Shown piece by piece: positions 1 to 8,516 of a DNA stretch of 46,669 bases. The first letter of the stretch is position 1. Each line of letters begins with the position of its first letter. The notes under the pieces were generated by a model. The model ran no database searches. It had not been told where the DNA came from and saw only the letters and a program-made list of their open reading frames with translations. The stretch covers positions 1-46,669 of the forward strand of contig CACGTM010000008.1 in NCBI GenBank assembly GCA_902575965.1. The letters are read 5' to 3'. Both the position numbers and the translations under genes were made by a program. This stretch comes from an uncultured Alphaproteobacteria bacterium. GTDB taxonomy: Bacteria; Pseudomonadota; Alphaproteobacteria; Rhodospirillales; Rhodospirillaceae.

Positions 1-20
1 TATTAATTGTTGGTGTGTTT

Positions 21-1940
21 ATGAATAAAATACTTTTTGTTTCGTTAATTTCCTTGGTCATTTCTTTTTCAGTTTATGCAGATGACCATGAAAAGATTAA
101 GAATTGGTCACATTTTGGTAACGATAGTGGTGGTAGTCAATACTCACCATTAAATCAAATTAATATCGAAAATGTTAAAAATTTGAAGGTTGCATGGGTG
201 CATAATTCTGGTGATTTCAAAAAAAATCCAGGAGGATTGTCTTTCCAAGTTACTCCTATAATGGCAAATAACTTATTATATTACTGTACACCTTTTAATC
301 GTGTATTTGCAATAGATCCACTTACGGGTGAAGAGATATGGGTTTTTGACCCACATTATTCGGATGAAAAAACTAAGCCACTCATTGATGGGGAGAGGCT
401 ATACGGAACTTGTCGTGGAGTGTCCTATTGGGAAGATACGCAAATTGATAAAAATGAATTTTGTAGTAAACGCATTTTTAAAGGAGATGGTGGAGGTCAT
501 TTATGGGCAATTGATGCAGAGACTGGCTTATTATGTAAGGATTTTGCAGCTAAAACTGATCATCCTGGAAGAGTAAGCAATTCCGATTATGCAAGTAACG
601 GTGAGGGTTGGATTGCTATGCCTTCACCTGTTGTTATTATTGGAGATGTAGTTGTAGGCGCAAGAGCTTCAAGTGATGGTATCCAGAATGCAAATGATGG
701 ATTTGTAAGAGGATGGGATGTCCGAACAGGTGAGCTAAAGTGGGAATTTAATCCTATTCCAGCTGATAGGGTGGACCAGACAGGAGCTGCAAATGTTTGG
801 TCAACTATGAGTGCTGATCCTGAAAATAATCTAGTTTTTCTTCCAACAACTAGTCCATCAACTGACTACTACGGTGGAGCTAGACGTTTTCCGATACCCC
901 ATGCAAATGCAATTGTTGCAATTAATTCAAATACTGGAGAAATTGCTTGGTCATATCAGACAATAAAACACGATTTGTTTGATTATGACTTAGTTGGACA
1001 CCCACTTTTGGTTGATATACAAAAAGATAATCAAACTATAAAAGCAGCAATTTTACAAACAAAAATGGGGTGGCTTTTCGTTTTTAATAGGTTAACAGGT
1101 GAGCCCATTTGGCCAATAACTGAGATGGATGTTCCTTCTACAAATATACCAGAAGATAAGGAAGCAAAAACGCAACCGATTCCTACATTACCAGTTCCTT
1201 TTTCGCGTCAGAAAATTTTAAGAGAAAATTTATTTGGGCTTACGCCTTTTGATAAGTCTTGGTGTAAATCAGAATTTGATAAATTGAGATATGAAGGTTT
1301 ATACACTCCACCCGATTTACGCGAGGCACTTCTTTTTCCATCAGCACTTGGTGGAGGAAATTGGGGAGGAGCTGCTTTTGATAAGAAAAATAATCTTCTC
1401 ATAATAAAAGCTGAGAACTTAGCAACACGGCTTCAGCTTGTTCCGAAAGAAGGAAGACCTGATAGTGATTTTGAATATGTTGATTATTTAACTAGACCAT
1501 TATCTGGAGTTCCCTATGCAGCTAAGGGTGAAATTTTTATGTCACCTTTGGGCATTCCTTGTACTCCTACACCATGGGGTACTTTAATGGCTATTGATAT
1601 GAGTTCTGGTTTAGCTAAATGGAAAATACCCATTGGGTCTGTTAAAAGGTTTGGCATTACAATTCCAGAGTCATTTGGTTGGGGGTCTCCAAATATTGGT
1701 GGACCAATTGTAACATCTGGAGGTTTAGTTTTTATGGCTGGTACAATGGATGAAAAAATTAGAGCCTTTAATGTTATAAATGGAAACAAAGTTTGGGAGC
1801 ATAAATTACCAGCTCAAGGTTCAGCTGTTCCAATGACTTACATGGTTAATAATAAACAATTTTTAGTAATTGCAGCTGGTGGGACAGGAAGAGTAACCAA
1901 CAATTTAGGTGACTCAATTGTTGCTTTTTCTCTAAAATAG
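21..1940 (+). CDS. PQQ-dependent periplasmic dehydrogenase (Gcd/quinate-type)
   Basis: This is a quinoprotein alcohol/sugar/polyol-type dehydrogenase that would oxidise its substrate in the periplasm and pass electrons to quinone through bound PQQ. The N-terminus MNKILFVSLISLVISFSVYA is a clear Sec signal peptide. The mature part has the beta-propeller pattern: WSHFGNDSGGSQYSPL near residue 30, repeated AIDxxTGE blades, the HDLFDYDLVGH motif near residue 317 typical of the Gcd/quinate dehydrogenase branch, GGGNWGGAAFD near 443 and AAGGTGR near the C-terminus. Unlike Gcd it has no N-terminal membrane domain, so it is a free or peripherally bound form. I prefer ATG 21 over GTG 15 because it starts the signal peptide cleanly; the frame is open to the window edge. 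The exported VOC gene follows after 9 bases. The substrate cannot be read from sequence. Confidence 0.88.
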   Translation: MNKILFVSLISLVISFSVYADDHEKIKNWSHFGNDSGGSQYSPLNQINIENVKNLKVAWVHNSGDFKKNPGGLSFQVTPIMANNLLYYCTPFNRVFAIDPLTGEEIWVFDPHYSDEKTKPLIDGERLYGTCRGVSYWEDTQIDKNEFCSKRIFKGDGGGHLWAIDAETGLLCKDFAAKTDHPGRVSNSDYASNGEGWIAMPSPVVIIGDVVVGARASSDGIQNANDGFVRGWDVRTGELKWEFNPIPADRVDQTGAANVWSTMSADPENNLVFLPTTSPSTDYYGGARRFPIPHANAIVAINSNTGEIAWSYQTIKHDLFDYDLVGHPLLVDIQKDNQTIKAAILQTKMGWLFVFNRLTGEPIWPITEMDVPSTNIPEDKEAKTQPIPTLPVPFSRQKILRENLFGLTPFDKSWCKSEFDKLRYEGLYTPPDLREALLFPSALGGGNWGGAAFDKKNNLLIIKAENLATRLQLVPKEGRPDSDFEYVDYLTRPLSGVPYAAKGEIFMSPLGIPCTPTPWGTLMAIDMSSGLAKWKIPIGSVKRFGITIPESFGWGSPNIGGPIVTSGGLVFMAGTMDEKIRAFNVINGNKVWEHKLPAQGSAVPMTYMVNNKQFLVIAAGGTGRVTNNLGDSIVAFSLK

Positions 1941-1949
1941 GATTTTTGT

Positions 1950-2510
1950 GTGTATAGATTAGGATTCTTAATATTTTTATTACTAATGAAAGGATTATTT
2001 CCTGTGTCAGCAAATGAACTAAAGGTTCCAGAAGGAAATATAATTTCACCAATGTTAAGGTCTACTCATTTTGTAAGTGATATTGATGAATCATTAAAAT
2101 TATATAGAGATATTCTTGGACTTGATATTAGAGCAGATTTAATCTTAGAGGGAGACAGAGCAAATAAGGTTTTAGGGACTAAAGGAAAAAAAGTCAGGGC
2201 AGTTGTTCTAAAGTCAGGGGATTTATACAATGGCGGAGTTGGATTATTTCAATTTCTTGATAAGATGCCAAGAAAAGAAATGCGGGTTGAGGCATTCGCA
2301 AAACCTGGAGATGCTGTTCTAGTTTTTATTACTACAGACATATTTGGTATATATAACCAAGTAAAGAAACATAAATACTTGATTGCTTCCTCACCAATGA
2401 TCTTATTTCCAAAAAAAGGTAATGCAAAAGAAGATTATGAAATGCTTTTTTATGATAGGGATGGTATTGGTGTTAATTTAATACAACGTTCTGTAGATAT
2501 TATTGATTAG
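1950..2510 (+). CDS. Exported VOC (glyoxalase/dioxygenase-fold) protein
   Basis: This 186-residue protein starts with GTG and a hydrophobic signal peptide (MYRLGFLIFLLLMKGLFPVSA), followed by one VOC domain (vicinal oxygen chelate; glyoxalase, dioxygenase and resistance-protein superfamily). The opening strand THFVSDIDESLKLYRDILGL and the closing FYDRDGIGVNLIQ are typical. The usual last metal ligand Glu is Asn here (VNLIQ), so classical metal chemistry is doubtful. It is clearly paralogous to the VOC protein at 14488-15102, which also has a signal peptide. Its place directly behind the PQQ dehydrogenase suggests a shared transcript and a periplasmic role, perhaps binding or rearranging the substrate or product. 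ATG 1986 is an alternative start but would cut the signal peptide. Confidence 0.8.
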   Translation: MYRLGFLIFLLLMKGLFPVSANELKVPEGNIISPMLRSTHFVSDIDESLKLYRDILGLDIRADLILEGDRANKVLGTKGKKVRAVVLKSGDLYNGGVGLFQFLDKMPRKEMRVEAFAKPGDAVLVFITTDIFGIYNQVKKHKYLIASSPMILFPKKGNAKEDYEMLFYDRDGIGVNLIQRSVDIID

Positions 2511-2552
2511 TTTATAATGCTCAAATGAGTGCAAAATAGAGGGTTAAATCAA

Positions 2553-3665
2553 ATGTCGAACATATCAAGAAAAAATTCTTCTAACTATGGTGCTAATCTA
2601 TCAAGAGATTATAAATCATTTCAGGATTTTATTCGTGCCTCATATATAAATGTATATGGTGAAGTTACTCAGGAAACGTACAGAAGTTATTTTAAAGAGA
2701 AAAATAAGCTTTACCCAGACATACAAGAGACTAGGGAAAATGCGGCTAATATTCTTGATAAGCTTCCAATTTACCAACTTAAGGCATGGAGTATTAGAAA
2801 TTTAAGACGACTGAAATATAGTCAACCAAATGTTGGCATAGATACTATGGTCCATCAGCAATCAAATGAGTTAGAAAAAGAGTTAAATGAATTAATTATA
2901 AATGCTGGTGATGAGTTAGATCTTAACCCAGATATACCAATACCTGAGTATTATAAATACGTTGATTTTCACCAACAGCCTGGGGGTGTATGGCGGGATG
3001 ATATAGATGGTCTTATTTATGATTATGGCAGAGCAACAACAAATCCAAATCAATCCGACCCCAATCAAGTTTATTATAATATGTGGGATAAACTTCCTAA
3101 AAATAAACAATATAAAAATGTTCTAGACTGGGGAACTGGACACGGAGGTGGTATTATTGCATGGATGCTCAATAATCCTAATTCAAAGGGTTATGGAGTT
3201 GATATTTCTGCACCTTGTTTAAAATTAGCTCATGTTCGTGCCAGAGAAGCCGGTGTTAAAGTTAAATTTTCACAACAAGATATAGCAAATCTAAATTATA
3301 AAGATAACTTTTTTGATATGATTTTTCATATGTTTATGCTTCATGAGTTACCTCAAAAAGTGACACCTTTTTTGTTTGAAGAAGCTTGTAGAGTGTTAAA
3401 GCCTGGTGGTATCTTCATAGGAATGGAACTAGCACTTTTAGAGGGGGTGCCTTCTCAACATATTCTTCTTCAAACTGATACATGGTTAAATAATGAACCT
3501 TATATGGCATCTTGTGTTGATGCAGATTATAAAAAAATCGCAAAAAATGCAGGTTTCTCAAAAGTTGAGGCAATCAAGGTAGTTCGTAATACAGATGCAA
3601 TGGGTCCAGTTGCAAAAGATATTCCTCCAAAAGCAACATGGAATTACTATGTTTTTGAAAAATAA
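2553..3665 (+). CDS. Class I SAM-dependent methyltransferase with unassigned N-terminal region
   Basis: A class I methyltransferase of 370 residues. Motif I is visible in VLDWGTGHGGGIIAWML near residue 195, with the acidic residue after beta-2 in GYGVDIS, motif II in FFDMIFHMFMLHEL and the post-motif RVLKPGGIF. These belong to the Methyltransf_11/25 type that acts on small molecules. About 190 residues precede the Rossmann domain and match nothing I recognise; they contain aromatic-rich segments such as YYKYVDFHQQPGGVWRDDI that could form the substrate lid. The start at ATG 2553 is chosen because AGAGGG lies 9 bases upstream; GTG 2529 in the same frame has no such site. It follows the VOC gene closely and is followed after 15 bases by a small gene, so the three are probably one operon. 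The methyl acceptor is unknown. Confidence 0.85.
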   Translation: MSNISRKNSSNYGANLSRDYKSFQDFIRASYINVYGEVTQETYRSYFKEKNKLYPDIQETRENAANILDKLPIYQLKAWSIRNLRRLKYSQPNVGIDTMVHQQSNELEKELNELIINAGDELDLNPDIPIPEYYKYVDFHQQPGGVWRDDIDGLIYDYGRATTNPNQSDPNQVYYNMWDKLPKNKQYKNVLDWGTGHGGGIIAWMLNNPNSKGYGVDISAPCLKLAHVRAREAGVKVKFSQQDIANLNYKDNFFDMIFHMFMLHELPQKVTPFLFEEACRVLKPGGIFIGMELALLEGVPSQHILLQTDTWLNNEPYMASCVDADYKKIAKNAGFSKVEAIKVVRNTDAMGPVAKDIPPKATWNYYVFEK

Positions 3666-3680
3666 CTTTAACAGGAACTT

Positions 3681-4016
3681 ATGACTTCAAGATATAAAAC
3701 AATTCAAGAAGAACCAATTATTGATAAAGAGCCTAACTTACTGCATGATATATCCCAAGATAATTTCATGTCTGCTTTGGTTACATTGGCTGCGGAACTA
3801 TATATGGTTAGAGACCGTGTCCATGTTTTAGAATCTGAACTAGAAAAAAATAATATATTACCATCTAATGCTGTCGAGCTTCATGAAGATACAAAAGAAG
3901 AGGCAAAAAAGAGATCGCAAGATGCCCAGGAATTTGCAAACAGGTTTTGGTCACAATTAACAAACTCTGGGGAGCCTGTTTCTAAAATTGACCCAAAAGT
4001 GAAAGATTATTTATAG
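3681..4016 (+). CDS. Small acidic helical protein, function unknown
   Basis: An unrecognised 111-residue protein. It has no signal peptide or membrane segment. The middle (LVTLAAELYMVRDRVHVLESELEKNN) looks alpha-helical with heptad-like spacing and may be a short coiled coil; the C-terminal half is rich in E, K and Q. An AGGAA ribosome site sits just before ATG 3681, and the gene lies 15 bases after the methyltransferase, so it is probably co-transcribed and may be a partner or stabilising subunit of that enzyme. Its stop is two bases from the stop of the convergent DUF427 gene. Confidence 0.7.
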   Translation: MTSRYKTIQEEPIIDKEPNLLHDISQDNFMSALVTLAAELYMVRDRVHVLESELEKNNILPSNAVELHEDTKEEAKKRSQDAQEFANRFWSQLTNSGEPVSKIDPKVKDYL

Positions 4017-4018
4017 AC

Positions 4019-4456
4019 TTATTTCTCTATAATTTTAATGCCATAATTTTTACCAATTTCATCACTATAAAATGCAAAATAGTCTTTTATCTTAATTAAG
4101 TTTTCATAAGGTGAAGGATATGACCAAACGGAATTTTCAGCATTAGAATTCGTATCTGATAATGTCCAATAAGCTGCATTGCCCTTGTATGGACAATGAG
4201 TAGCAAAGTCTGTTCTAAAAAAATATTCTTTTTCAATGCTATCCTGCGGAAAGTAATAAACTTTTGTGTGAGATTCTTCATGAAGAGCTATACATTGACC
4301 ACTTTCAGCAATAATATGATTAGACCATTTCACTTTTATTAATTTATTAACTGACTCAATTCGAATTTTATAAAATGGATTTTTTTTAAAATCCTTAAAC
4401 TTATATTCAATATTTTTGGCATTAATTTTCCAAGATTCTTCTAAATTAATTTTCAT
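4019..4456 (-). CDS. DUF427 family protein
   Basis: A 145-residue protein of the DUF427 family (PF04248). Family hallmarks are present: a beta strand with HIIAES, then YYFPQDSI, the conserved THCPYKGNAAYWTL core and the closing WSYPSPYENLIKIKDYFAFY. Members are small all-beta proteins, often annotated as hypothetical and found near oxidoreductase genes; no activity is firmly established that I know of. The ATG overlaps the stop of the upstream dctP-like gene (ATGA), so translation is probably coupled to it. Confidence 0.85.
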   Translation of the reverse strand: MKINLEESWKINAKNIEYKFKDFKKNPFYKIRIESVNKLIKVKWSNHIIAESGQCIALHEESHTKVYYFPQDSIEKEYFFRTDFATHCPYKGNAAYWTLSDTNSNAENSVWSYPSPYENLIKIKDYFAFYSDEIGKNYGIKIIEK

Positions 4457-5442
4457 TTGATATCTCTATTTAATATTACCTTTTTATATATTTCTTCCCC
4501 ACGTGGACCAGACAAAGAAACTATTTTCTTAATTGCTGGTTGCAGTGCTTTTCGCCAAGCCATCTTTTGGTCATAGCTAAGCTTATGAATGTTAAATCCA
4601 ATAGTATCTGCATTAATAAGGTCATATCTCCATTCGTCTTTTATCATTTTTCTTCCAACCCCTTTTGAGGGATAATTTTTTCTAATAATTTCCTGATCTA
4701 AAGGTGATAGGTTATTGAACCATTTCTTATTTGCAAATAAAAAGTTTACCCCAAATGAGTGATTTGTAAGTGTAAGATTTGGAGCTAGTTCTGCAATTCC
4801 TGTTCTTGCATATAGAATTATTGCATTTTCACCTGAAACAGCGAGCCCTGTTTCTAATGCGCTTATAAGTTCAGTAAATGGAAGTGGTATTATATCTGCA
4901 TCAAGGCTTTCAGCAATAATTTTTGATGCTAAACTGGTTGAAACTCTAAATCTGATACTTTTGATGTCACTTGGCTCAATTATAGGATTAACACCATATA
5001 TTTGGTGAAATCCAATATCATCCCATGATAAAAAAACTAAACCTTTTTCTAAAAGAAGAGGCTCGTATAATTCAAATAATACATTATCGAGAATATTTTC
5101 AGCTTCTTCTTGTGAATTAAATAAAAAAGGTGTGTTCAGAAGAATTGCTTCAGGAATTAAAGAAGTAATAACCATTGAGGAGATATTACCAATTTTGACT
5201 CTTCCTCTTCTAGTTGCTGATAAAACGTTTTCCTCAGATCCTAATTCTCCGCTTATAAGTGGTTGAATTATTAGTCTTCCATGAGAATCTTCAAAAACAC
5301 TTTCTTTAAACATCATCCATTTATTATAACCAGCTGTTTCTTTAGCAACTCCAGTTGCTCCAGAAATGATTTCTTCTGCATTAGTCACTTCACTTATGAG
5401 GATAATGAATATGAAAAAAGTAAATTTAAGATATAATTTCAT
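4453..5442 (-). CDS. TRAP transporter substrate-binding protein, DctP family
   Basis: A periplasmic solute receptor of the DctP family (about 330 residues with signal peptide MKLYLKFTFFIFIILISEVTNA). Family features are TPFLFNSQEEAENIL, the lid region GLVFLSWDDIGFHQIYG, SIRFRVSTSLASKIIAESL (carrying the conserved Arg that binds a carboxylate in most members) and PLPFTELISALETGL. Such proteins deliver organic acids to a DctQM permease, but no DctQ or DctM gene is in this window, so the permease lies elsewhere or the receptor is an orphan used for another purpose. ATG 5442 is preferred over TTG 5454 because it begins the signal peptide. The gene overlaps the end of the Sel1-VOC gene by 17 bases and the start of the DUF427 gene by 4. 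Confidence 0.88.
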   Translation of the reverse strand: MKLYLKFTFFIFIILISEVTNAEEIISGATGVAKETAGYNKWMMFKESVFEDSHGRLIIQPLISGELGSEENVLSATRRGRVKIGNISSMVITSLIPEAILLNTPFLFNSQEEAENILDNVLFELYEPLLLEKGLVFLSWDDIGFHQIYGVNPIIEPSDIKSIRFRVSTSLASKIIAESLDADIIPLPFTELISALETGLAVSGENAIILYARTGIAELAPNLTLTNHSFGVNFLFANKKWFNNLSPLDQEIIRKNYPSKGVGRKMIKDEWRYDLINADTIGFNIHKLSYDQKMAWRKALQPAIKKIVSLSGPRGEEIYKKVILNRDIK

Positions 5443-6163
5443 AAATCTCGACAAAATGTCCAGTTGGTGCTCTCAAAAAGAGTTGTATAGATTTACCTGT
5501 AGAGGATGGTCCGTAAGGTTTAATGATTTCGATGTTATATTTTATTGCTCTATCGTAAATTTCTTTTATATTCGTAGCTTCATGAACAAGGATAATGTCA
5601 TTATAGCCAGTTCCTTTGGTTATTAATTCAACTTCAGGAAAACTTGAGTCGTCAATAATTAAAAGTGCTATTGTTGAGCCCCCTTTAGATTTAAAGGTTG
5701 CAAATGATCTTTTACTATCTTTTGTCCATCCCATTAAACTTGAAGAGCCGCTAGTAGAGGAGTGAGGAATACCAGAAAATTCAAAACCCATCACGTCCTT
5801 CCAAAAAACTATTGAAGGTTCTAAATTCTTAATTTTACAAACAATTGTTGATCTCAAAAAAGTTGTTGAAGCTTCAGGGGAATTTTTATGTTGCCGTGAT
5901 GAGAAGTTTAATGCAGTTTCAAACCAATTGAGAGCTTCTTTTAGAGAGCGCTTTTGCCCAATACCTTCAGAATATATCTTTAAAATATATTCTTGAGCTG
6001 ACTTATTACCATTTTTTGCTTCTTTAATTATATGTTCATAATTCTTATTTTGAACCATAAATTTATGACTTTCAGTAATTTTTTTTTCTGATGCATTTAA
6101 ATAGTTTATATTTTCTATTAATTGAAAAATAATTAATAATAGAAGTATTGAGTATTTAGTCAT
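5426..6163 (-). CDS. Exported Sel1-repeat/VOC fusion protein
   Basis: A 245-residue protein with three parts: a signal peptide or N-terminal anchor (MTKYSILLLLIIFQLIENINYLNA), a Sel1-like repeat around residues 45-90 (GNKSAQEYILKIYSEG followed by SLKEALNWFETAL), and a VOC domain from about residue 105 (STIVCKIKNLEPSIVFWKDV to APTGHFVEIYEI). The last strand keeps the family Glu (VEIYE), but the first-strand metal His is replaced by Ile. Sel1 repeats usually mediate protein contacts, so the fusion suggests a VOC enzyme or binding protein tethered to a partner in the periplasm. It is the first gene of a tightly overlapping minus-strand operon with the DctP-like and DUF427 genes. Confidence 0.78.
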   Translation of the reverse strand: MTKYSILLLLIIFQLIENINYLNASEKKITESHKFMVQNKNYEHIIKEAKNGNKSAQEYILKIYSEGIGQKRSLKEALNWFETALNFSSRQHKNSPEASTTFLRSTIVCKIKNLEPSIVFWKDVMGFEFSGIPHSSTSGSSSLMGWTKDSKRSFATFKSKGGSTIALLIIDDSSFPEVELITKGTGYNDIILVHEATNIKEIYDRAIKYNIEIIKPYGPSSTGKSIQLFLRAPTGHFVEIYEIIS

Positions 6164-6228
6164 GGTAATAATATTTACAAGAAATATAAGATGAGTCTAG
6201 TCATTATATTAATAAAAGGAGTTTTGTT

Positions 6229-6945
6229 ATGCCAAGGGTATTAATTACAGGCGCTAATAGAGGAATTGGTTACGAATTTACAAAACAGTATGCAGGTACA
6301 GGAAGTTCAATAATAGCTTGTTGCAGAGATACTACAGGCGAAAGTTCAGAGGATTTGAGGAATTTAAGTAAAAAAAATAATAAAATTTCTATAGAAAAAA
6401 TGGATCTATTAGATCATGACAGTATTAATTTAATTTCAAATAAATATGTGGGTATACCAATAGATATAATTATTAATAATGCAGGAATTTTAGGCCCTAT
6501 ACCTATTGAAGACAATCTTTCTGCAGGGCATTTTGGAACAATAAGTTATGAAAATTGGGAAAATGTTATTAAAACCAATACCTTTGCTCCTATAAAAATA
6601 GCAGAGTCCTTTATTGATAATATAAAATTAGGTAGAGAGAAAAAAATTATAACACTCTCAAGTACAGTTGCATCTTTTCAAGAGTCAACAGTTCCCTCCT
6701 TTTGTTATTGCACGTCAAAAACAGCTGTTACTAAAGCTGTACAGCTTTTAGCTGAAGTTCTTAAGGGTGATGAAATAATTTCAATGGCTTTTTGTCCAGG
6801 TCATGTAATGACCCGTATGGGATGGTCAGGGGCAACTGTAAAGCCTGAAGATAGCGTGAATGGAATGAGATCGATAATAGAAAATTTAACAATTGCTGAT
6901 ACGGCATCTTTCAAAAGGTATAATGGCGAAACAATAGCTTGGTAA
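6229..6945 (+). CDS. Short-chain dehydrogenase/reductase
   Basis: A classical SDR of 238 residues. It shows the NAD(P)-binding TGANRGIGYEF at the N-terminus, NNAG near residue 85, the catalytic Ser in TLSSTVASF and the YCTSK active-site pair (Tyr and Lys). The length and layout resemble C-factor-type SDRs. ATG 6229 is preceded by a purine-rich AAAAGGAG site. The FAD-linked oxidase, photolyase and DUF2256 genes follow with almost no spacing, so this is probably the head of that operon, reading away from the Sel1-VOC operon. The substrate is not predictable. Confidence 0.9.
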   Translation: MPRVLITGANRGIGYEFTKQYAGTGSSIIACCRDTTGESSEDLRNLSKKNNKISIEKMDLLDHDSINLISNKYVGIPIDIIINNAGILGPIPIEDNLSAGHFGTISYENWENVIKTNTFAPIKIAESFIDNIKLGREKKIITLSSTVASFQESTVPSFCYCTSKTAVTKAVQLLAEVLKGDEIISMAFCPGHVMTRMGWSGATVKPEDSVNGMRSIIENLTIADTASFKRYNGETIAW

Positions 6946-6953
6946 ATAACTTT

Positions 6954-8516
6954 ATGAACAATATTAATTTTAAATTATCAAATTTTTTAGATGATGATGA
7001 GTTTTCTTTTTTGCAAGATAAAAAAGAAATTTATAAGGATGATTTATTTTTTTGGGATTCAAACTTTCAACCTCAAGTGATAACAATACCAAAATCAAAA
7101 AATAAAGTGATAGATATTGTTAAATTTGCAGAAGTGAATTCAAAAAAAATATATTTAGTTGGTGGAGGATTTTCTTATACTAATAGTTTTAGTCCAGAAC
7201 TTCCAGATAGTATATTAATTGATTTATCTAGACTAAATAAAGTCATAGAAATAAATAAAAAAAGTAGATATGTGATTGTTGAAGCGGGTTGTACATGGAA
7301 GAAGCTTTACGATGAGTTAAAGCCCTACGACATGGTTGTAGATTTTCCTGCACCGCTATCAGGTTCTCATTCTACAGTCGGCGGTGCTATATCCCAAGGT
7401 GTTCCTGGTGGAATGCAAGGTGTTTTAGGTTTGGAGATACTTCTTCCAGATAATAGTGTCATAAAAACTGGTTCATGGTCATTAAAAAATAAATCAAAAC
7501 CATTCTATAGAAATTATGGTCCTGATACCTCAGGTTTATTCATTGGTGATAATGGAATTTATGGTATTAAGCTCTCAGTAGCACTTCATTTAAAACCAAA
7601 ACAAAATGGAAAAGCTTATGCATCATTTGACTTTAAATCTTATGAGGATTTAGCCTCATCTATGGTTGAGCTCTCAAAATTTGATTATATTGTTAGGAGA
7701 ACAGGTTTAGATCCATATGAAACAAGGAACATCTCAAAAGTTGGTCTAGGTGACGGAATAAAAACAGTTATAAAGGCATTAAGTGAGAACCAGTCTCTTA
7801 TAAAAAGATTGTCAAATACATCTTCCCTAATGAAAACAGGTATTTCTTTTTTGAATGAGTGTAATTGGACCCTTCATTTAAAGGTTGAGGGAATAAATGA
7901 CGATCATGCAGAAATGACGATGCAAAAGGTAAGGGAAGTGTGTCTGAAAAAAAGCAGAGAAATCCCATCAATTCTTCCAATGGCACGTGATCTGGTAGGC
8001 TTTTCAATACGTAAATTCTTAGGACCATCTGGAGAAAGATGGGTTGCTACAAGCGGACTTTTTCCTATCGAAGAGTCATTGCATATTGCACAAAAAATTC
8101 AGGAGTTCTTTCGTAAAGAGAAGCAAAGTATGGATAAGTATAACGTAGTACATTCTTTTATCACGAACTTTAGCCAGTATTATTTTTTGTGTGAGCCTTG
8201 TTTTTATTGGAATGATAAACTAACTAACAGGCATTTAAATAATATAGGTATTGCAGAAAAGTTAAATTACTCTAAATTTCCTGATAACCTATCAACCAGA
8301 GCCTATGTTATTGAGCTAAGAAATAAACTAAGAAATTTCTTTTTTATGCACGGTGCTGTTCATGTGCAAATAGGTAATTTTTATAACTTTCGTGACTCAA
8401 TAGATGATAATTATGAAAATTTTTTAACAACAATCAAAAATACTTTAGATCCAAAAATGATTTTAAATCCAAAAAAATTAGATTCTATTGGTATTTTTGA
8501 TAAAAATAAATTATGA
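6954..8516 (+). CDS. FAD-linked oxidase (PF01565-type, VAO superfamily)
   Basis: A flavoprotein of 520 residues with an N-terminal FAD-binding PCMH/FAD_binding_4 domain: LVGGGFSYTNSFSPE near residue 60, VEAGCTWKKLYDEL, the pyrophosphate loop GSHSTVGGAISQG near 140 and GDNGIYGIKLSVALHL. The C-terminal FAD-oxidase_C-like domain closes with LDPKMILNPKKL. Relatives oxidise alcohols, aldehydes, hydroxy acids or phenols. It is a paralogue of the oxidase at 35473-37065, and both keep the same GCTW and PxSGxxxTVGGA(I/L)SQ pattern. I prefer ATG 6954 to the upstream TTG 6939; neither has a strong ribosome site and the first overlaps the SDR stop. The photolyase gene overlaps its stop by four bases (ATGA). 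Confidence 0.87.
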   Translation: MNNINFKLSNFLDDDEFSFLQDKKEIYKDDLFFWDSNFQPQVITIPKSKNKVIDIVKFAEVNSKKIYLVGGGFSYTNSFSPELPDSILIDLSRLNKVIEINKKSRYVIVEAGCTWKKLYDELKPYDMVVDFPAPLSGSHSTVGGAISQGVPGGMQGVLGLEILLPDNSVIKTGSWSLKNKSKPFYRNYGPDTSGLFIGDNGIYGIKLSVALHLKPKQNGKAYASFDFKSYEDLASSMVELSKFDYIVRRTGLDPYETRNISKVGLGDGIKTVIKALSENQSLIKRLSNTSSLMKTGISFLNECNWTLHLKVEGINDDHAEMTMQKVREVCLKKSREIPSILPMARDLVGFSIRKFLGPSGERWVATSGLFPIEESLHIAQKIQEFFRKEKQSMDKYNVVHSFITNFSQYYFLCEPCFYWNDKLTNRHLNNIGIAEKLNYSKFPDNLSTRAYVIELRNKLRNFFFMHGAVHVQIGNFYNFRDSIDDNYENFLTTIKNTLDPKMILNPKKLDSIGIFDKNKL

